Assembly (NCBI RefSeq): GCF_014930365.1
Contig: NZ_JABXWI010000002.1
Location: forward strand, 62,001-126,000
Direction of reading: 5' to 3'
Source of the DNA: Streptomyces caniscabiei
Lineage (GTDB): Bacteria; Actinomycetota; Actinomycetes; Streptomycetales; Streptomycetaceae
DNA length: 64,000 bases
Part shown: positions 1 to 8,095 of the stretch, one piece after another
Position numbering within the stretch: the stretch's first letter is position 1
Layout: each line of letters starts with the position of its first letter
Made by a program: the position numbers and the translations under genes
Notes under the pieces: generated by a model
What the model saw: only the letters and a program-made list of their open reading frames with translations
What the model was told of the DNA's origin: nothing
The model's database searches: none

Positions 1-81
1 CTGCGGGGCGCGCCCGTCGCGGTCGACGTCATCTGCATCGACCGCGCGGGCACGGTGGTGGGCCGCAGCGAGGTGCGCTGA
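1..81 (+). CDS. 3' end of an unidentified gene (partial)
   Basis: An open frame runs in from the left edge and stops at TGA 79-81, giving 26 visible residues that end GTVVGRSEVR. The piece is too short to assign to a family. It converges on the binding-protein gene of the uptake operon, separated from it only by the inverted-repeat element at 95-255. Its coding nature is inferred from frame and codon bias alone. Confidence 0.5.
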   Translation: MRGAPVAVDVICIDRAGTVVGRSEVR

Positions 82-94
82 GGCTGGGAGCTAG

Positions 95-255
95 TGCCGC
101 GTCAGGCAACGTTTGCCCGTCAAGGAGCGGCGTCCGGTGCGTGCTCTCGGTGTGCCGGCCGAAAGCCCTCGTACTGGATGTACTTGGGTTTTCGGCCGGT
201 GCGGCGAGAGGGCGTGCCGGGCGTCGCGACGGGGCGAACGTTGCCTGACGCGGCA
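95..255. mobile_element. MITE-like inverted-repeat element with CTAG flanks
   Basis: A 161-bp non-coding element has perfect 19-bp terminal inverted repeats, TGCCGCGTCAGGCAACGTT at 95-113 and its complement at 237-255. It is flanked on both sides by CTAG (91-94 and 256-259), which looks like a 4-bp target duplication as made by many IS5-family transposases. The interior is itself an imperfect palindrome around 165-195, so the whole unit could fold into one long hairpin. No transposase is encoded. The right CTAG supplies the TAG stop of the neighbouring binding-protein gene, so insertion kept that stop. CTAG is its own complement, so the duplication cannot be proven from one copy. Confidence 0.8.
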
Positions 256-1263
256 CTAGCCCTTCGCGACGGTGCGCAGGTAGGCGCCGAGGCGGGCGAC
301 GGCCGACGGGTTGCGGGGGCTCTCGACGAGGTCGACGTAGTCGAGGACGAAGATCCGCTTGTGCCTGATCGCGGAGACGTCGCGCAGCGGGGCGTAGGAG
401 AGGAGGAACTTCTTCTTCTGCTCGGCGCTGACGTCGCCGTAGTCGCAGATCACGATGGCGTCCGGGTTCCGCTGGACGACGCTCTCCCAGCCGACGGTGG
501 TCCAGGAGTCCTCGACGTCGTGCATGACGTTGACGCCGCCGGCCTCGGTGATGATCTGTTCGGGGGCGGCGTAGCGGCCTGAGGTGAAGGGCTGGTCCTG
601 GCCGCTGTCGTAGAGGAAGACCTTGGGCTTCTTCGCGGGTGCCTGCGCGCGCACGCCGGCGATCTGCTTCCTGAAGTCGGCGATCAGCGTGGCCGCCCGC
701 TGCTCGACGCCGAACAGTTTCCCGAGGTTGGTGAGGTCGGTGTAGAGGGCGTCGAGGGGCGGCATGATGCCGCGCGAGGTCCCGGTCCGCCCGTTGCGGC
801 AGGACTCGGTGAGGATGTACGAGGGGACGCCGAGCTTCTCCAGGGCGTCCGGGGTGAAGCCGGCGTCCTCGCGGAAGCCGTAGTTCCAGCCGGCGAAGAC
901 GAGGTCGGCCCTGGCGTCGAGGACGTTCTCCTTGGTCAGCTGGTCCTTCGACAGCCACTTCACCTCGTCGTAGCCGTCCTTCCAGGGCACCCCGCTCAGA
1001 TCGCCCTTGTCGTCGGGCATGGCGAACCCGGCCATGCGGTCCTCCAGACCGAGGGCGAACATCAGCTCGGTGATGCCGACGTCGTTGGTGACGACGCGCT
1101 CGGGGACCTTGTCGAAGGTGATCTCGCGGCCGCAGTTGGTGAGGGTGACCGCCTTCCCGGCGGACCGGGCTCCGGCGTCGTCGGACGGTTCGACGGTCGC
1201 GCCGCAGCCGGTGGCGGTGACGGTCGCGGCGAGGCAGAGGGCGGCGGCGAGCAGCTTGCGCAT
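256..1263 (-). CDS. ABC transporter substrate-binding lipoprotein (corrinoid/iron-chelate type)
   Basis: The 335-residue product starts with a lipoprotein signal peptide (MRKLLAAAL) ending in lipobox ATGC with Cys20. The mature part has the bilobed metal-chelate binding fold: an N-lobe with VPERVVTNDVGITELMFALG, a linker helix with an IADFRKQIAGV segment, and a C-lobe with EQIITEAGGVNV and NPDAIVICDYG. Family knowledge places such proteins in uptake of vitamin B12, haem or siderophores. It is the last gene of an operon with an ATPase and a permease (32-bp gap to the ATPase). The upstream cobalamin riboswitch and neighbouring cob genes favour corrinoid or cobalt-related uptake, but the substrate is inferred. 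ATG 1261-1263 is the first codon giving a complete signal peptide. The stop TAG lies in the CTAG flank of the adjacent MITE. Confidence 0.85.
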   Translation of the reverse strand: MRKLLAAALCLAATVTATGCGATVEPSDDAGARSAGKAVTLTNCGREITFDKVPERVVTNDVGITELMFALGLEDRMAGFAMPDDKGDLSGVPWKDGYDEVKWLSKDQLTKENVLDARADLVFAGWNYGFREDAGFTPDALEKLGVPSYILTESCRNGRTGTSRGIMPPLDALYTDLTNLGKLFGVEQRAATLIADFRKQIAGVRAQAPAKKPKVFLYDSGQDQPFTSGRYAAPEQIITEAGGVNVMHDVEDSWTTVGWESVVQRNPDAIVICDYGDVSAEQKKKFLLSYAPLRDVSAIRHKRIFVLDYVDLVESPRNPSAVARLGAYLRTVAKG

Positions 1264-1295
1264 GAGGGTCCTCGGGGAGGGAGTGGTCGGGGGTG

Positions 1296-2063
1296 TCAGG
1301 CGGTGGGCGGGAGCAGGTCGAACAGGAGTTGGACGGCACCGGTCTCCGGGTGCCGTACGGGGTGGGCGCGGACCCCGAACACCTCGGCGAGCAGGTCGGG
1401 GCGCAGGACGTCGTGGGGCGGGCCGGAGTCGACGATCCGGCCGCCCGCGATCACGTACAGGACGTCGCAGTGCGCGGCGGCGAGGTTGAGGTCGTGCAGG
1501 GCGGCGAGCACGGTGACGCCGCTGTCGCGGACCAGGGACAGCACGTCCAGCTGGTGGGCGATGTCCAGGTGGTTGGTGGGTTCGTCGAGGACGAGCACCC
1601 GCGGCTGCTGGGCGAGGGCGCGGGCGAGCAGGACGCGCTGCTTCTCGCCGCCGGACAGGGCCGGGAACCCCCGGTCGGCGAGATGGTCCACGCCCGTGCG
1701 GCTCATGGCCCGCGCACAGATCTCCGCGTCGGAGGCGGCCGTCCGGTCCCGGTGCGGCAGCCGGCCCATGGCGACCACCTCGGCGACGGTGAAGTCGAAC
1801 TCGGCGGTCGACTCCTGCGGCAGCGCGGCCAGCAGCCGGGCGGCGTGCCGCGCCGGCATGGCGTGCGCGTCGTCCCCGTCCAGCCGCACCGCGCCGGCGG
1901 CCGGGCGCAGCGCCCGGTAGACGCACCGCAGGAGGGTGGACTTGCCGCTGCCGTTGGGGCCGACGAGCCCGACGAACGCCCCGCTCGCGGCGGTGAGCCG
2001 GATGTCGTCGACGAGCCGGGCGCCCGCGGCCTCGACCGTCACGCCGTCGATGTCGAGTCGCAT
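1296..2063 (-). CDS. ABC transporter ATP-binding protein (FecE/BtuD type)
   Basis: The 255-residue ATPase has Walker A GPNGSGKST at residues 35-43, a Q-loop around PQES, the signature ALSGGEKQR, Walker B VLVLDEPTNHLD and the switch His in AALHDLNLA. This order and the THLDIxHQL-like segment after Walker B are typical of the siderophore/B12 importer ATPases. It energises import by the permease, whose stop codon is two bases upstream of this ATG, so the two are probably translationally coupled. The binding-protein gene follows 32 bases downstream. Confidence 0.92.
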   Translation of the reverse strand: MRLDIDGVTVEAAGARLVDDIRLTAASGAFVGLVGPNGSGKSTLLRCVYRALRPAAGAVRLDGDDAHAMPARHAARLLAALPQESTAEFDFTVAEVVAMGRLPHRDRTAASDAEICARAMSRTGVDHLADRGFPALSGGEKQRVLLARALAQQPRVLVLDEPTNHLDIAHQLDVLSLVRDSGVTVLAALHDLNLAAAHCDVLYVIAGGRIVDSGPPHDVLRPDLLAEVFGVRAHPVRHPETGAVQLLFDLLPPTA

Positions 2064-2065
2064 GG

Positions 2066-3121
2066 TCAGCGGCCTCCGAACGCGTAGCCGCCGCGCCGCA
2101 TCAGCAGCAGGAAGGCGGGGACCCCCACCACGGCGGTGACGACCCCGACGGGCAGTTCGGCGGGGGCGAGCAGCAGCCGGGAGAGCACATCCGCCCACAC
2201 CAGCAGCACGGCGCCGACGAGCGGGGCCACCGCCAGCACCCGGCGGTGGTCGGCGCCGACCAGCATCCGCACGACGTGCGGCACCATCAGCCCGACGAAC
2301 CCGATGGCCCCGCTGACCGCGACCACGGTCCCGGTCACGGCGGCGGTGACGAGGAACAGCTCCCGGCGCAGCCGCTCCGGCCGGACGCCGAGCGCGGCGG
2401 AGGTCTCGTCGCCCATGGCGAGGGCGTTGAGCGACTCGGCCCGTCGCCGCAGCCACGCCCAGCCCGCCGCGACGGTCACGGCGACGATCGGCACCTGTGC
2501 CCAGGTCGCTCCGCCCAGGCTGCCGAGGAGCCACATCAGCGCCGACCGGGCCGCCTCGCCCCGGGCCGCGCCGAACACCATGACCGTGGTGACCGCCTCG
2601 AAGCCGTACGCCAGTGCCGTCCCGGTCAGGACCAGGCGCAGCGGGGTCAGTCCGTGGGGCGAGCGGGCCACGGCGTACACCAGGGCCATGGCGGCGAGCG
2701 CCGAGAGGAACGCGGAGACGGACAGCGCCCAGATCCCGAGTCCGGCGAACGCGCCGAGCAGGATGACCGCGTTGGCGCCCACCGCCGCGCCGGAGGAGAT
2801 GCCGAGCACGAACGGGTCGCCGAGCGCGTTGCGCACGATCGCCTGGACGGCCACGCCGACGGCGGCGAGCCCGGCACCGACGACGGCGCCGAGCACGACC
2901 CGGGGCAGCCGGATCTCCCAGACGATGGTGTACGAGGCGGCGTCGTCGGTGTGCAGGGTCCCGCCGGTGACACCGGCCCAGAGCAGCCGCAGGACGTCCG
3001 GCCAGCCGATGCCGGCGGCGCCCAGGCCGGTGCCGGCCACGAGCGACAGCAGCAGCAGGAGTGCGAGGCCGGTCAGCAGTGGGGGCAGGGGTATTCGGCT
3101 GGGGGCGGGGCTGCGGCGCAC
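2066..3121 (-). CDS. ABC transporter permease, FecCD family (corrinoid/iron type)
   Basis: The protein is highly hydrophobic, with about ten membrane segments. It carries FecCD hallmarks: GWPDVLRLL near the N-terminus, LPRVVLGAVVGAGLAAVGVAVQ, NALGDPFVLGISSGAA, and GFVGLMVPHVVRMLVGADHRR near the C-terminus. It forms the membrane channel of a B12/siderophore-type importer. The open frame continues upstream to a GTG at 3244, but the extra residues are Arg/Pro-rich and overlap the riboswitch. The GTG at 3119-3121, just before the first membrane segment, is therefore preferred; the start is uncertain. The gene leads the operon and is probably controlled by the riboswitch. Confidence 0.88.
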   Translation of the reverse strand: MRRSPAPSRIPLPPLLTGLALLLLLSLVAGTGLGAAGIGWPDVLRLLWAGVTGGTLHTDDAASYTIVWEIRLPRVVLGAVVGAGLAAVGVAVQAIVRNALGDPFVLGISSGAAVGANAVILLGAFAGLGIWALSVSAFLSALAAMALVYAVARSPHGLTPLRLVLTGTALAYGFEAVTTVMVFGAARGEAARSALMWLLGSLGGATWAQVPIVAVTVAAGWAWLRRRAESLNALAMGDETSAALGVRPERLRRELFLVTAAVTGTVVAVSGAIGFVGLMVPHVVRMLVGADHRRVLAVAPLVGAVLLVWADVLSRLLLAPAELPVGVVTAVVGVPAFLLLMRRGGYAFGGR

Positions 3122-3244
3122 GGTCGGGGCGGTCCTTCGCCTGGGGCCGCCTGACGGACGTCGGTCGAGGAACAGCCCGTACGGCGCGGGGGCCGTGCGG
3201 TCCCCTCTCGCAGTCCACGGCGAGCGTTCAACGGGTCGCACCAC

Positions 3245-3365
3245 CCACGGGCGATCGGGCTCACGCGACGGCTTGCCCGGCCGTCACGCACACCGTTGCG
3301 GGTCAGCGCCGGGTTCTCACCGGACTTCCCCCGCGGGAGGCAAGGGGAGCGTAGCACCGGGGGCC
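3245..3365 (-). promoter_or_regulatory. Cobalamin riboswitch
   Basis: Read on the minus strand, this leader contains GGGGAAGTCCGGTGAGAACC followed by CGGCGCTGACCCGCAACGGT. These match the conserved core of the cobalamin riboswitch (GGGAA...GGTGnnAAnnCC...GC...CCCGCnACnGT). The core lies at about 3292-3340, and a GAGCCCGATCGCCCG segment follows at about 3250-3265. It sits directly before the permease gene and is expected to lower expression of the uptake operon when adenosylcobalamin is abundant. The outer boundaries are approximate. Confidence 0.85.
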
Positions 3366-3425
3366 GGGGCGCCTGACAGCTCGGGGGTACAGGTGCGTGG
3401 GCGACCGCGGGTGGTTCGTGGTTGC

Positions 3426-3546
3426 TCGCGCAGTTCCCCGCGCCCCTGAAAAGCCAGGCCCTGCGGGCCCGGAGAGCCACGGCCATGCGGGCCTGAAAAG
3501 CACGGGGCGCAGCCCCTGCTTTTCAGGGGCGCGGGGAACTGCGCGA
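3426..3546. repeat. Long inverted repeat, 29-bp arms
   Basis: Arms 3426-3454 and 3518-3546 are perfect complements (core CCCCGCGCCCCTGAAAAGC), enclosing 63 bases that hold further GC-rich short repeats. It lies between the riboswitch and the 3' end of cobM. Similar palindromes ending in GAACTGCGCGA are a widespread streptomycete intergenic repeat. A role in transcript termination between the two minus-strand units is plausible but not shown. Confidence 0.75.
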
Positions 3547-3606
3547 GAAGCCCCACTCACCCGCACCCGACAACGCACCGCAACCCCCCACGCACCCCCC
3601 TCCCCC

Positions 3607-4356
3607 TCAACACTCGTGCCGGTCCCGCCCCGGCGAGTACAGGTGGCTGTCGCGGAACTGCGAAGCCCCCAGCGTCCGCCCGACCATGATCACAGCCGTG
3701 CGCAGCACCCCCGCCTCCTTCACCCGCCCGGCGATCTCCTCCAGCGTGCCCCGGATGATCACCTCGTCGGGCCGGGAGGCGTACGCGACGACGGCGACGG
3801 GACAGTCGGCGCCGTAGTGCGGGAGGAGTTCCTCGACGACCCGGTCCACGTAACGGACGGCCAGGTGCAGCACGATGAGCGCCCCGCTGCGGCCGAGGGT
3901 GGCGAGATCCTCGCCGTCCGGCATGGGCGTGGCCCGCTGGGCGACGCGCGTGAGGATCACGGTCTGGCCGACCGTCGGCACGGTCAGCTCCCGCTTCAGG
4001 GAGGCCGCCGCCGCGGCGAAGGCGGGCACGCCCGGCACCACCTCGTACGGCACCCCGGCCGCGTCCAGCCGCCGCATCTGCTCGGCGACCGCGCTGAACA
4101 CGGAGGGGTCCCCGGAGTGCAGCCGGGCCACGTCGTGGCCCTCCTCGTGCGCACGGACCAGTTCGGTGGTGATCTGGTCCAGGTCGAGCCGGGCGGTGTC
4201 GACGAGTCGGGCGTCCGGCGGGCATTCGGCGAGCAGTTCGCGGGGGACGAGGCTGCCGGCGTACAGGCAGACCTCGCAGGCGGCGAGCCGGCGGGCGCCA
4301 CGGACCGTGATCAGGTCGGCGGCGCCGGGGCCGGCGCCGATGAAGTACACGGTCAT
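3607..4356 (-). CDS. cobM: Precorrin-4 C11-methyltransferase
   Basis: The 249-residue protein transfers a methyl group from S-adenosylmethionine to C11 of the corrin precursor in cobalamin synthesis. It shows the precorrin methylase signature: N-terminal MTVYFIGAGPGAADLITVRG, then CLYAGSLVPRELL, the DVARLHSGDPSVFSA loop, YEVVPGVPAF and a C-terminal AVIMVGRTLG. YAGS and HSGDPS distinguish CobM/CbiF from other ring methylases. ATG 4354-4356 overlaps the TGA of cobL in an ATGA arrangement, so the two are translationally coupled. Length is normal for the family. Confidence 0.93.
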   Translation of the reverse strand: MTVYFIGAGPGAADLITVRGARRLAACEVCLYAGSLVPRELLAECPPDARLVDTARLDLDQITTELVRAHEEGHDVARLHSGDPSVFSAVAEQMRRLDAAGVPYEVVPGVPAFAAAAASLKRELTVPTVGQTVILTRVAQRATPMPDGEDLATLGRSGALIVLHLAVRYVDRVVEELLPHYGADCPVAVVAYASRPDEVIIRGTLEEIAGRVKEAGVLRTAVIMVGRTLGASQFRDSHLYSPGRDRHEC

Positions 4357-5636
4357 CTGTCTGCCTCCGAAGCGGTGTCGCGGGGGTCGAGGGGGGCGAA
4401 GGGTCTGCGGGCCGCCCACTGGGTCACCGGCATGGCCTGCCGCCATCCGGTGAAGCCGCCCACGGGCACGGCCTGCGCCACCGCGAGCCGTACCAGTTCG
4501 CCGCCGTGGTGGCGGTGGGCCTCGGCGAGCAGCGCCTCGGACTCCAGGGTCACGGTGTTGGCGACCAGCCGTCCCCCCGCGGGCAGCGCGGCCCAGCAGG
4601 CGTCGAGCAGGCCGGTCGCGGTGAGGCCGCCGCCGATGAACACGGCGTCCGGGCGCGGCAGTTCGGCCAGTGCGGCGGGCGCGGCCCCGGTGACGACCCG
4701 CAGTCCGGGCACGCCGAGCCGGTCGGCGTTGCGGGTGATGCGCGCGGCCCGTACGGGGTCGCGTTCGACGGTGACGGCCCGGCAGGAGGGGTGGGTGCGC
4801 ATCCACTCGATCGCGATGGAGCCGGATCCGCCGCCGACGTCCCAGAGCAGTTCGCCGGGGGCCGGGGCGAGCGCGGCCAGGGTGGCGGCGCGCACATACC
4901 GTTTGGTGAGCTGCCCGTCGTGCTCGTACGCCTCGTCGGGCAGGCCGGGGACGGCGCCGAGCCGGAGGGCGTCCGGGGCCCGCCGGCACTCGACGGCGAC
5001 GATGTTGAGGGGGTCGCCGGGCGGCCGGGGGTGCGTCCAGTCGTCGGCGGTGGCCGGGTCACCGATGCGTTCCCGTGCGCCGCCGAGCTGTTCGAGGACG
5101 CGTATCCGGCTCGGCCCGAAGCCGCGGTCCCGCAGCAGGGCGGCGACCTCGGCGGGCGTGCCGGCGTCCGCGCTCAGCACCAGCAGCCGGCGTCCGTCGT
5201 GCAGGGCGGCGGCGAGCCTCGGCGCGGGCCGCCCGACGAGCGTGACGACCTCGACGTCCTCCAGCGGCCAGCCGAGGCGGGCCGCCGCGTGGGAGACGGA
5301 GGAGGGGTGCGGCAGGACGCGCAGCCGGTCACCGGCCTCCTCGGCGAGGGCGCGGCCGATGCCGTAGAACATGGGGTCCCCGCTGGCGAGGACGGCTATC
5401 CGGCGGCCGTGGTGCGCGGCGAGCAGGGCGGGGACGGCGGGCCGCAGGGGCGAGGGCCAGGCGATCCGCTCGCCCGCGCACTCCGGGGGCAGCAGGTCGA
5501 GCTGGCGTGGGCCGCCGATCAGGACCTCGGCGTCGCGCAGGGCCTCCCGGGAGGCGTCCGGGACGCCTCGCCAGCCGTCGGCGCCGAGTCCGACGACGGT
5601 GACGGCGTACGGCGGTCCTGGTCGTGCGGGGGTCAC
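4353..5636 (-). CDS. cobL: Precorrin-6Y C5,15-methyltransferase (decarboxylating)
   Basis: The 427-residue bifunctional enzyme has an N-terminal CbiE-type methylase domain (about residues 10-210: VTVVGLGADGW, ASGDPMFYGIGRALAEE, HPSSVSHAAARLGWP). Its C-terminal CbiT-type domain (about 225-410) has the SAM-binding loop LLWDVGGGSGSIAIEW near residue 267 and AVFIGGG. It methylates C5 and C15 and decarboxylates the acetate side chain of precorrin-6B in cobalamin synthesis. The start is GTG 5634-5636, which immediately precedes the first beta strand. It is co-transcribed and overlapping with cobM. Confidence 0.93.
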   Translation of the reverse strand: MTPARPGPPYAVTVVGLGADGWRGVPDASREALRDAEVLIGGPRQLDLLPPECAGERIAWPSPLRPAVPALLAAHHGRRIAVLASGDPMFYGIGRALAEEAGDRLRVLPHPSSVSHAAARLGWPLEDVEVVTLVGRPAPRLAAALHDGRRLLVLSADAGTPAEVAALLRDRGFGPSRIRVLEQLGGARERIGDPATADDWTHPRPPGDPLNIVAVECRRAPDALRLGAVPGLPDEAYEHDGQLTKRYVRAATLAALAPAPGELLWDVGGGSGSIAIEWMRTHPSCRAVTVERDPVRAARITRNADRLGVPGLRVVTGAAPAALAELPRPDAVFIGGGLTATGLLDACWAALPAGGRLVANTVTLESEALLAEAHRHHGGELVRLAVAQAVPVGGFTGWRQAMPVTQWAARRPFAPLDPRDTASEADR

Positions 5637-5765
5637 TGCGTGCTACCTCGGCGGTTCGGGGGCGGCTCTCGGGGACGACAGAGGCGCACTCTACTGGGCG
5701 GTGACCTGCGCGCCTGTGCCCGGGGGCCGGTCGGGCGGCGGGTGCGCGGTCGCCGACGTGGCGGG

Positions 5766-7847
5766 TCAGGCGACCGGTGGGCACGGGCCGCCGCGTCGGG
5801 CGAGGAGCAGCGCCACGTCGTCGTTGCGTTCGTGGTCCAGGGCGCCGAGGAGCATGTCGCAGGTCTCCTCCAGGGGGAGCCTGGTGCCGTCCAGGAGTTC
5901 GAGCAGGCGTTGCAGTCCCGTCGCGACGGGCGTGGCGCGGCTCTCCACCAGGCCGTCCGTGAACAGCACGAGCAGCGCCCCCTCGGCGAGTTCCCGCTCC
6001 TCGACGGTGAACGGCACGCCCCCCACGCCGAGCGGCACCCCACCGGCGACGTCGAGGAGTTCGGCTCTGCCCCGCGGGTCGACGAGGACCGGTGGCAGGT
6101 GGCCGGCGCGGGAGAGCTGGCAGCGGCCGTGCCGGGGGTCGCAGACGACGTAGAGGCAGGTGGCCAGGGTGTCCGCGTCGCCGAGGGAGGCGGCGAGGTC
6201 GTCGAGGTGGTGCAGGAGTTCGGCCGGCGGCAGGTCGAGCCGGGCGAGGGCGCGGGTGGCGGTGCGCAGCTGGCCCATGATCGCGGCGGCGTGCACCCCC
6301 TTGCCCATGACGTCGCCGACGACGAGTCCGACCTTGCCGTCATTGAGCGGCAGCACGTCGAACCAGTCCCCGCCCACCTCGCTGATGGCGGGCACATAGC
6401 GGGAGGCGACCTCGATGCCGCCGTGCTGCGGTGGCTCCTGGGACAGCAGGCTGCGCTGGAGGGTGAGCGCGATGTCGCGTTCGCGGCCGTACAGGCGGGC
6501 GTTGTCGACGCAGATGGCGGCGCGTGCGGCCAGTTCGCCGGCGAGGGTGAGGTCCTGGTCGTCGAAGGGCCGGGGGCCGGTCGTGCGGTACAGGCTGAGC
6601 GTGCCCAGGACCTCGCCGCGTGCCACGAGCGGAACCACCAGACAGGAGTGGACGCCGGCACGACGCAGTGCCCGCGCCGCGGCCTCGTCGCGGGCGATGC
6701 GCCGGGCCGCCGCGTCGTCCACGTGCTCCAGCAGGATCGGCCGCGCTTCGCGCACGCACTGGGTGACCAGCCGGGACGAGCTGTACTGGGCGGGCTCCCC
6801 GACCGGGTCCGGGGCCTCGATCGCGTCGGTGGGACGGTTCGCCTTGAGGGCGAGCGCCCAGAAGTCGAGGGAGCCGTCCGTGCGGGGCGCGGCCGTGCCT
6901 CCGGGGTTGACCACCGCGTCCAGTACGTCGACGGCCGCGAGGTCGGCGAGGGTGGGAACGGCCACGTCGGCGAGTTCCCGTGCCGTGCGACGCAGGTCGA
7001 GCGTGGTGCCGATGCGGACGCCGGCGTCGGCGATCACCGCCAGGCGTTCGCGGGCCTCGGCGATCTCGGTCGTGGCCCGCTGCCGCTCGGAGATGTCGAT
7101 GATCGCCATCGCGAGGCCCAGGACCCGGCCGTTGGCGTCCTGGATCCGGTGGTACGACTCGGAGTAGGCGTGCTCCTCGCCGTCGGCGGCCGTCCGGCCG
7201 ACCGTCTGCTGGTCCAGCAGGGGCTCGCCGGTCCCGAGGACCCGCCGCATCCGTGACTCGATGGCCTCGACGTCGAGGGCGGGCAGCACCTCGCCGACGC
7301 GGCGGCCCAGTACGGCCTCCTCGGGGACGCCGTTGATGCGTTCCAGTGACGGGTTGACCCGCACCCACCGCAGATCGGTGTCGAAGACCGCGATGCCGAC
7401 CGGTGACTGGCTGACCAGGATGTGGGAGAGGGCCAGGTCCCGCTCCACGTCGCGCACGGTGTCGGCGTCGGTGCCCAGGCCGAGGGCGTGGATGTCGCCG
7501 CGGGCGTCGCGCAGCTGCATGGTGCGGAACTCCACCCGGCGGGTGGTGCCGTCCTTGTGCCGTACGGGGAAGACACCGGCCCAGCGGGCACCCGTGCGTA
7601 CGCGGTCGAACAGGTCGTGCGCCAGGCTCCGGTGGTCGGGGTCCACCAGCAGGACGCCCGCGTCCTGGCCCAGCGCTTCCTCGGCACTGAAGCCGAGCAG
7701 GGACTCCGCCTCGGGGCTCCACAGCACGATCCGGCCGTCGCTGCCGAGGACGAGGGCCGCCACCCGCAGCACATCCAGCAGCCCACCCGGCGCGGCGGTG
7801 ACGCGGTCCTGTCCACCGCTCCCGCTCCGGGTCTCTTCCTCAGGCAT
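5766..7847 (-). CDS. PAS/GAF-domain PP2C (RsbU/SpoIIE-type) phosphatase
   Basis: The 693-residue cytosolic sensor phosphatase has tandem PAS domains (about 20-140, with LGSDGRIVLWSPEAESLLGFS; then 150-265, with DTDLRWVRVNPSLERINGVP), a short coiled linker, a GAF domain (about 290-440) and a C-terminal SpoIIE/PP2C domain. The last begins at DIALTLQRSLLSQEPPQ and carries the metal-binding motifs EVGGDWFDVLPL, GLVVGDVMGKG and LVLFTDGLVE. Such proteins dephosphorylate anti-anti-sigma factors in response to signals. No kinase or anti-sigma gene adjoins it. ATG 7845-7847 is chosen because AAGGAG lies eight bases upstream. Confidence 0.9.
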   Translation of the reverse strand: MPEEETRSGSGGQDRVTAAPGGLLDVLRVAALVLGSDGRIVLWSPEAESLLGFSAEEALGQDAGVLLVDPDHRSLAHDLFDRVRTGARWAGVFPVRHKDGTTRRVEFRTMQLRDARGDIHALGLGTDADTVRDVERDLALSHILVSQSPVGIAVFDTDLRWVRVNPSLERINGVPEEAVLGRRVGEVLPALDVEAIESRMRRVLGTGEPLLDQQTVGRTAADGEEHAYSESYHRIQDANGRVLGLAMAIIDISERQRATTEIAEARERLAVIADAGVRIGTTLDLRRTARELADVAVPTLADLAAVDVLDAVVNPGGTAAPRTDGSLDFWALALKANRPTDAIEAPDPVGEPAQYSSSRLVTQCVREARPILLEHVDDAAARRIARDEAAARALRRAGVHSCLVVPLVARGEVLGTLSLYRTTGPRPFDDQDLTLAGELAARAAICVDNARLYGRERDIALTLQRSLLSQEPPQHGGIEVASRYVPAISEVGGDWFDVLPLNDGKVGLVVGDVMGKGVHAAAIMGQLRTATRALARLDLPPAELLHHLDDLAASLGDADTLATCLYVVCDPRHGRCQLSRAGHLPPVLVDPRGRAELLDVAGGVPLGVGGVPFTVEERELAEGALLVLFTDGLVESRATPVATGLQRLLELLDGTRLPLEETCDMLLGALDHERNDDVALLLARRGGPCPPVA

Positions 7848-7988
7848 ACCGGGGCTCCTTCCGGCGGCGCACAGGGGTGCGCTCACCCCTTCCGCCGGGT
7901 TCCCTGTCAGTCATACCTCCCTCGGCAGGGGACCGCACGCCCGCGCGGGCATGCGGCGAACCGGCCCCGCGAACCCTTGTCACCCCTC

Positions 7989-8063
7989 TTGACTTCCCCC
8001 GATCAGCGCCTTTAGCGTCTGGCAGCTTTTCGAACAGTGTTCGCAATCTCGAACATTTCGAAC
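7989..8063 (+). promoter_or_regulatory. Promoter and TTCGAA-type operator of the glycosidase gene
   Basis: TTGACT at 7989-7994 and TAGCGT at 8013-8018 are spaced 18 bases apart, resembling a housekeeping-sigma promoter. Immediately downstream, TTCGAACAGTGTTCG (8029-8043) contains the palindrome GAACANTGTTC, followed by TCGAACATTTCGAAC (8049-8063). This array of TCGAAC half-sites would cover the start point, as expected for a repressor operator. The cognate regulator is not in the window. Confidence 0.55.
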
Positions 8064-8095
8064 CACCGCATGAGTGCCCAATGGAGGACACCTCT

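Noticed and set aside
3122..3244. N-terminal extension of the permease to GTG 3244
   Set aside because: The residues are Arg/Pro-rich and overlap the riboswitch; no membrane segment begins there.
7877..8095. Extension of the glycosidase frame back to 7877
   Set aside because: It crosses the promoter and operator region and lacks a signal peptide in the right place. ATG 8096 with GGAGG fits better.
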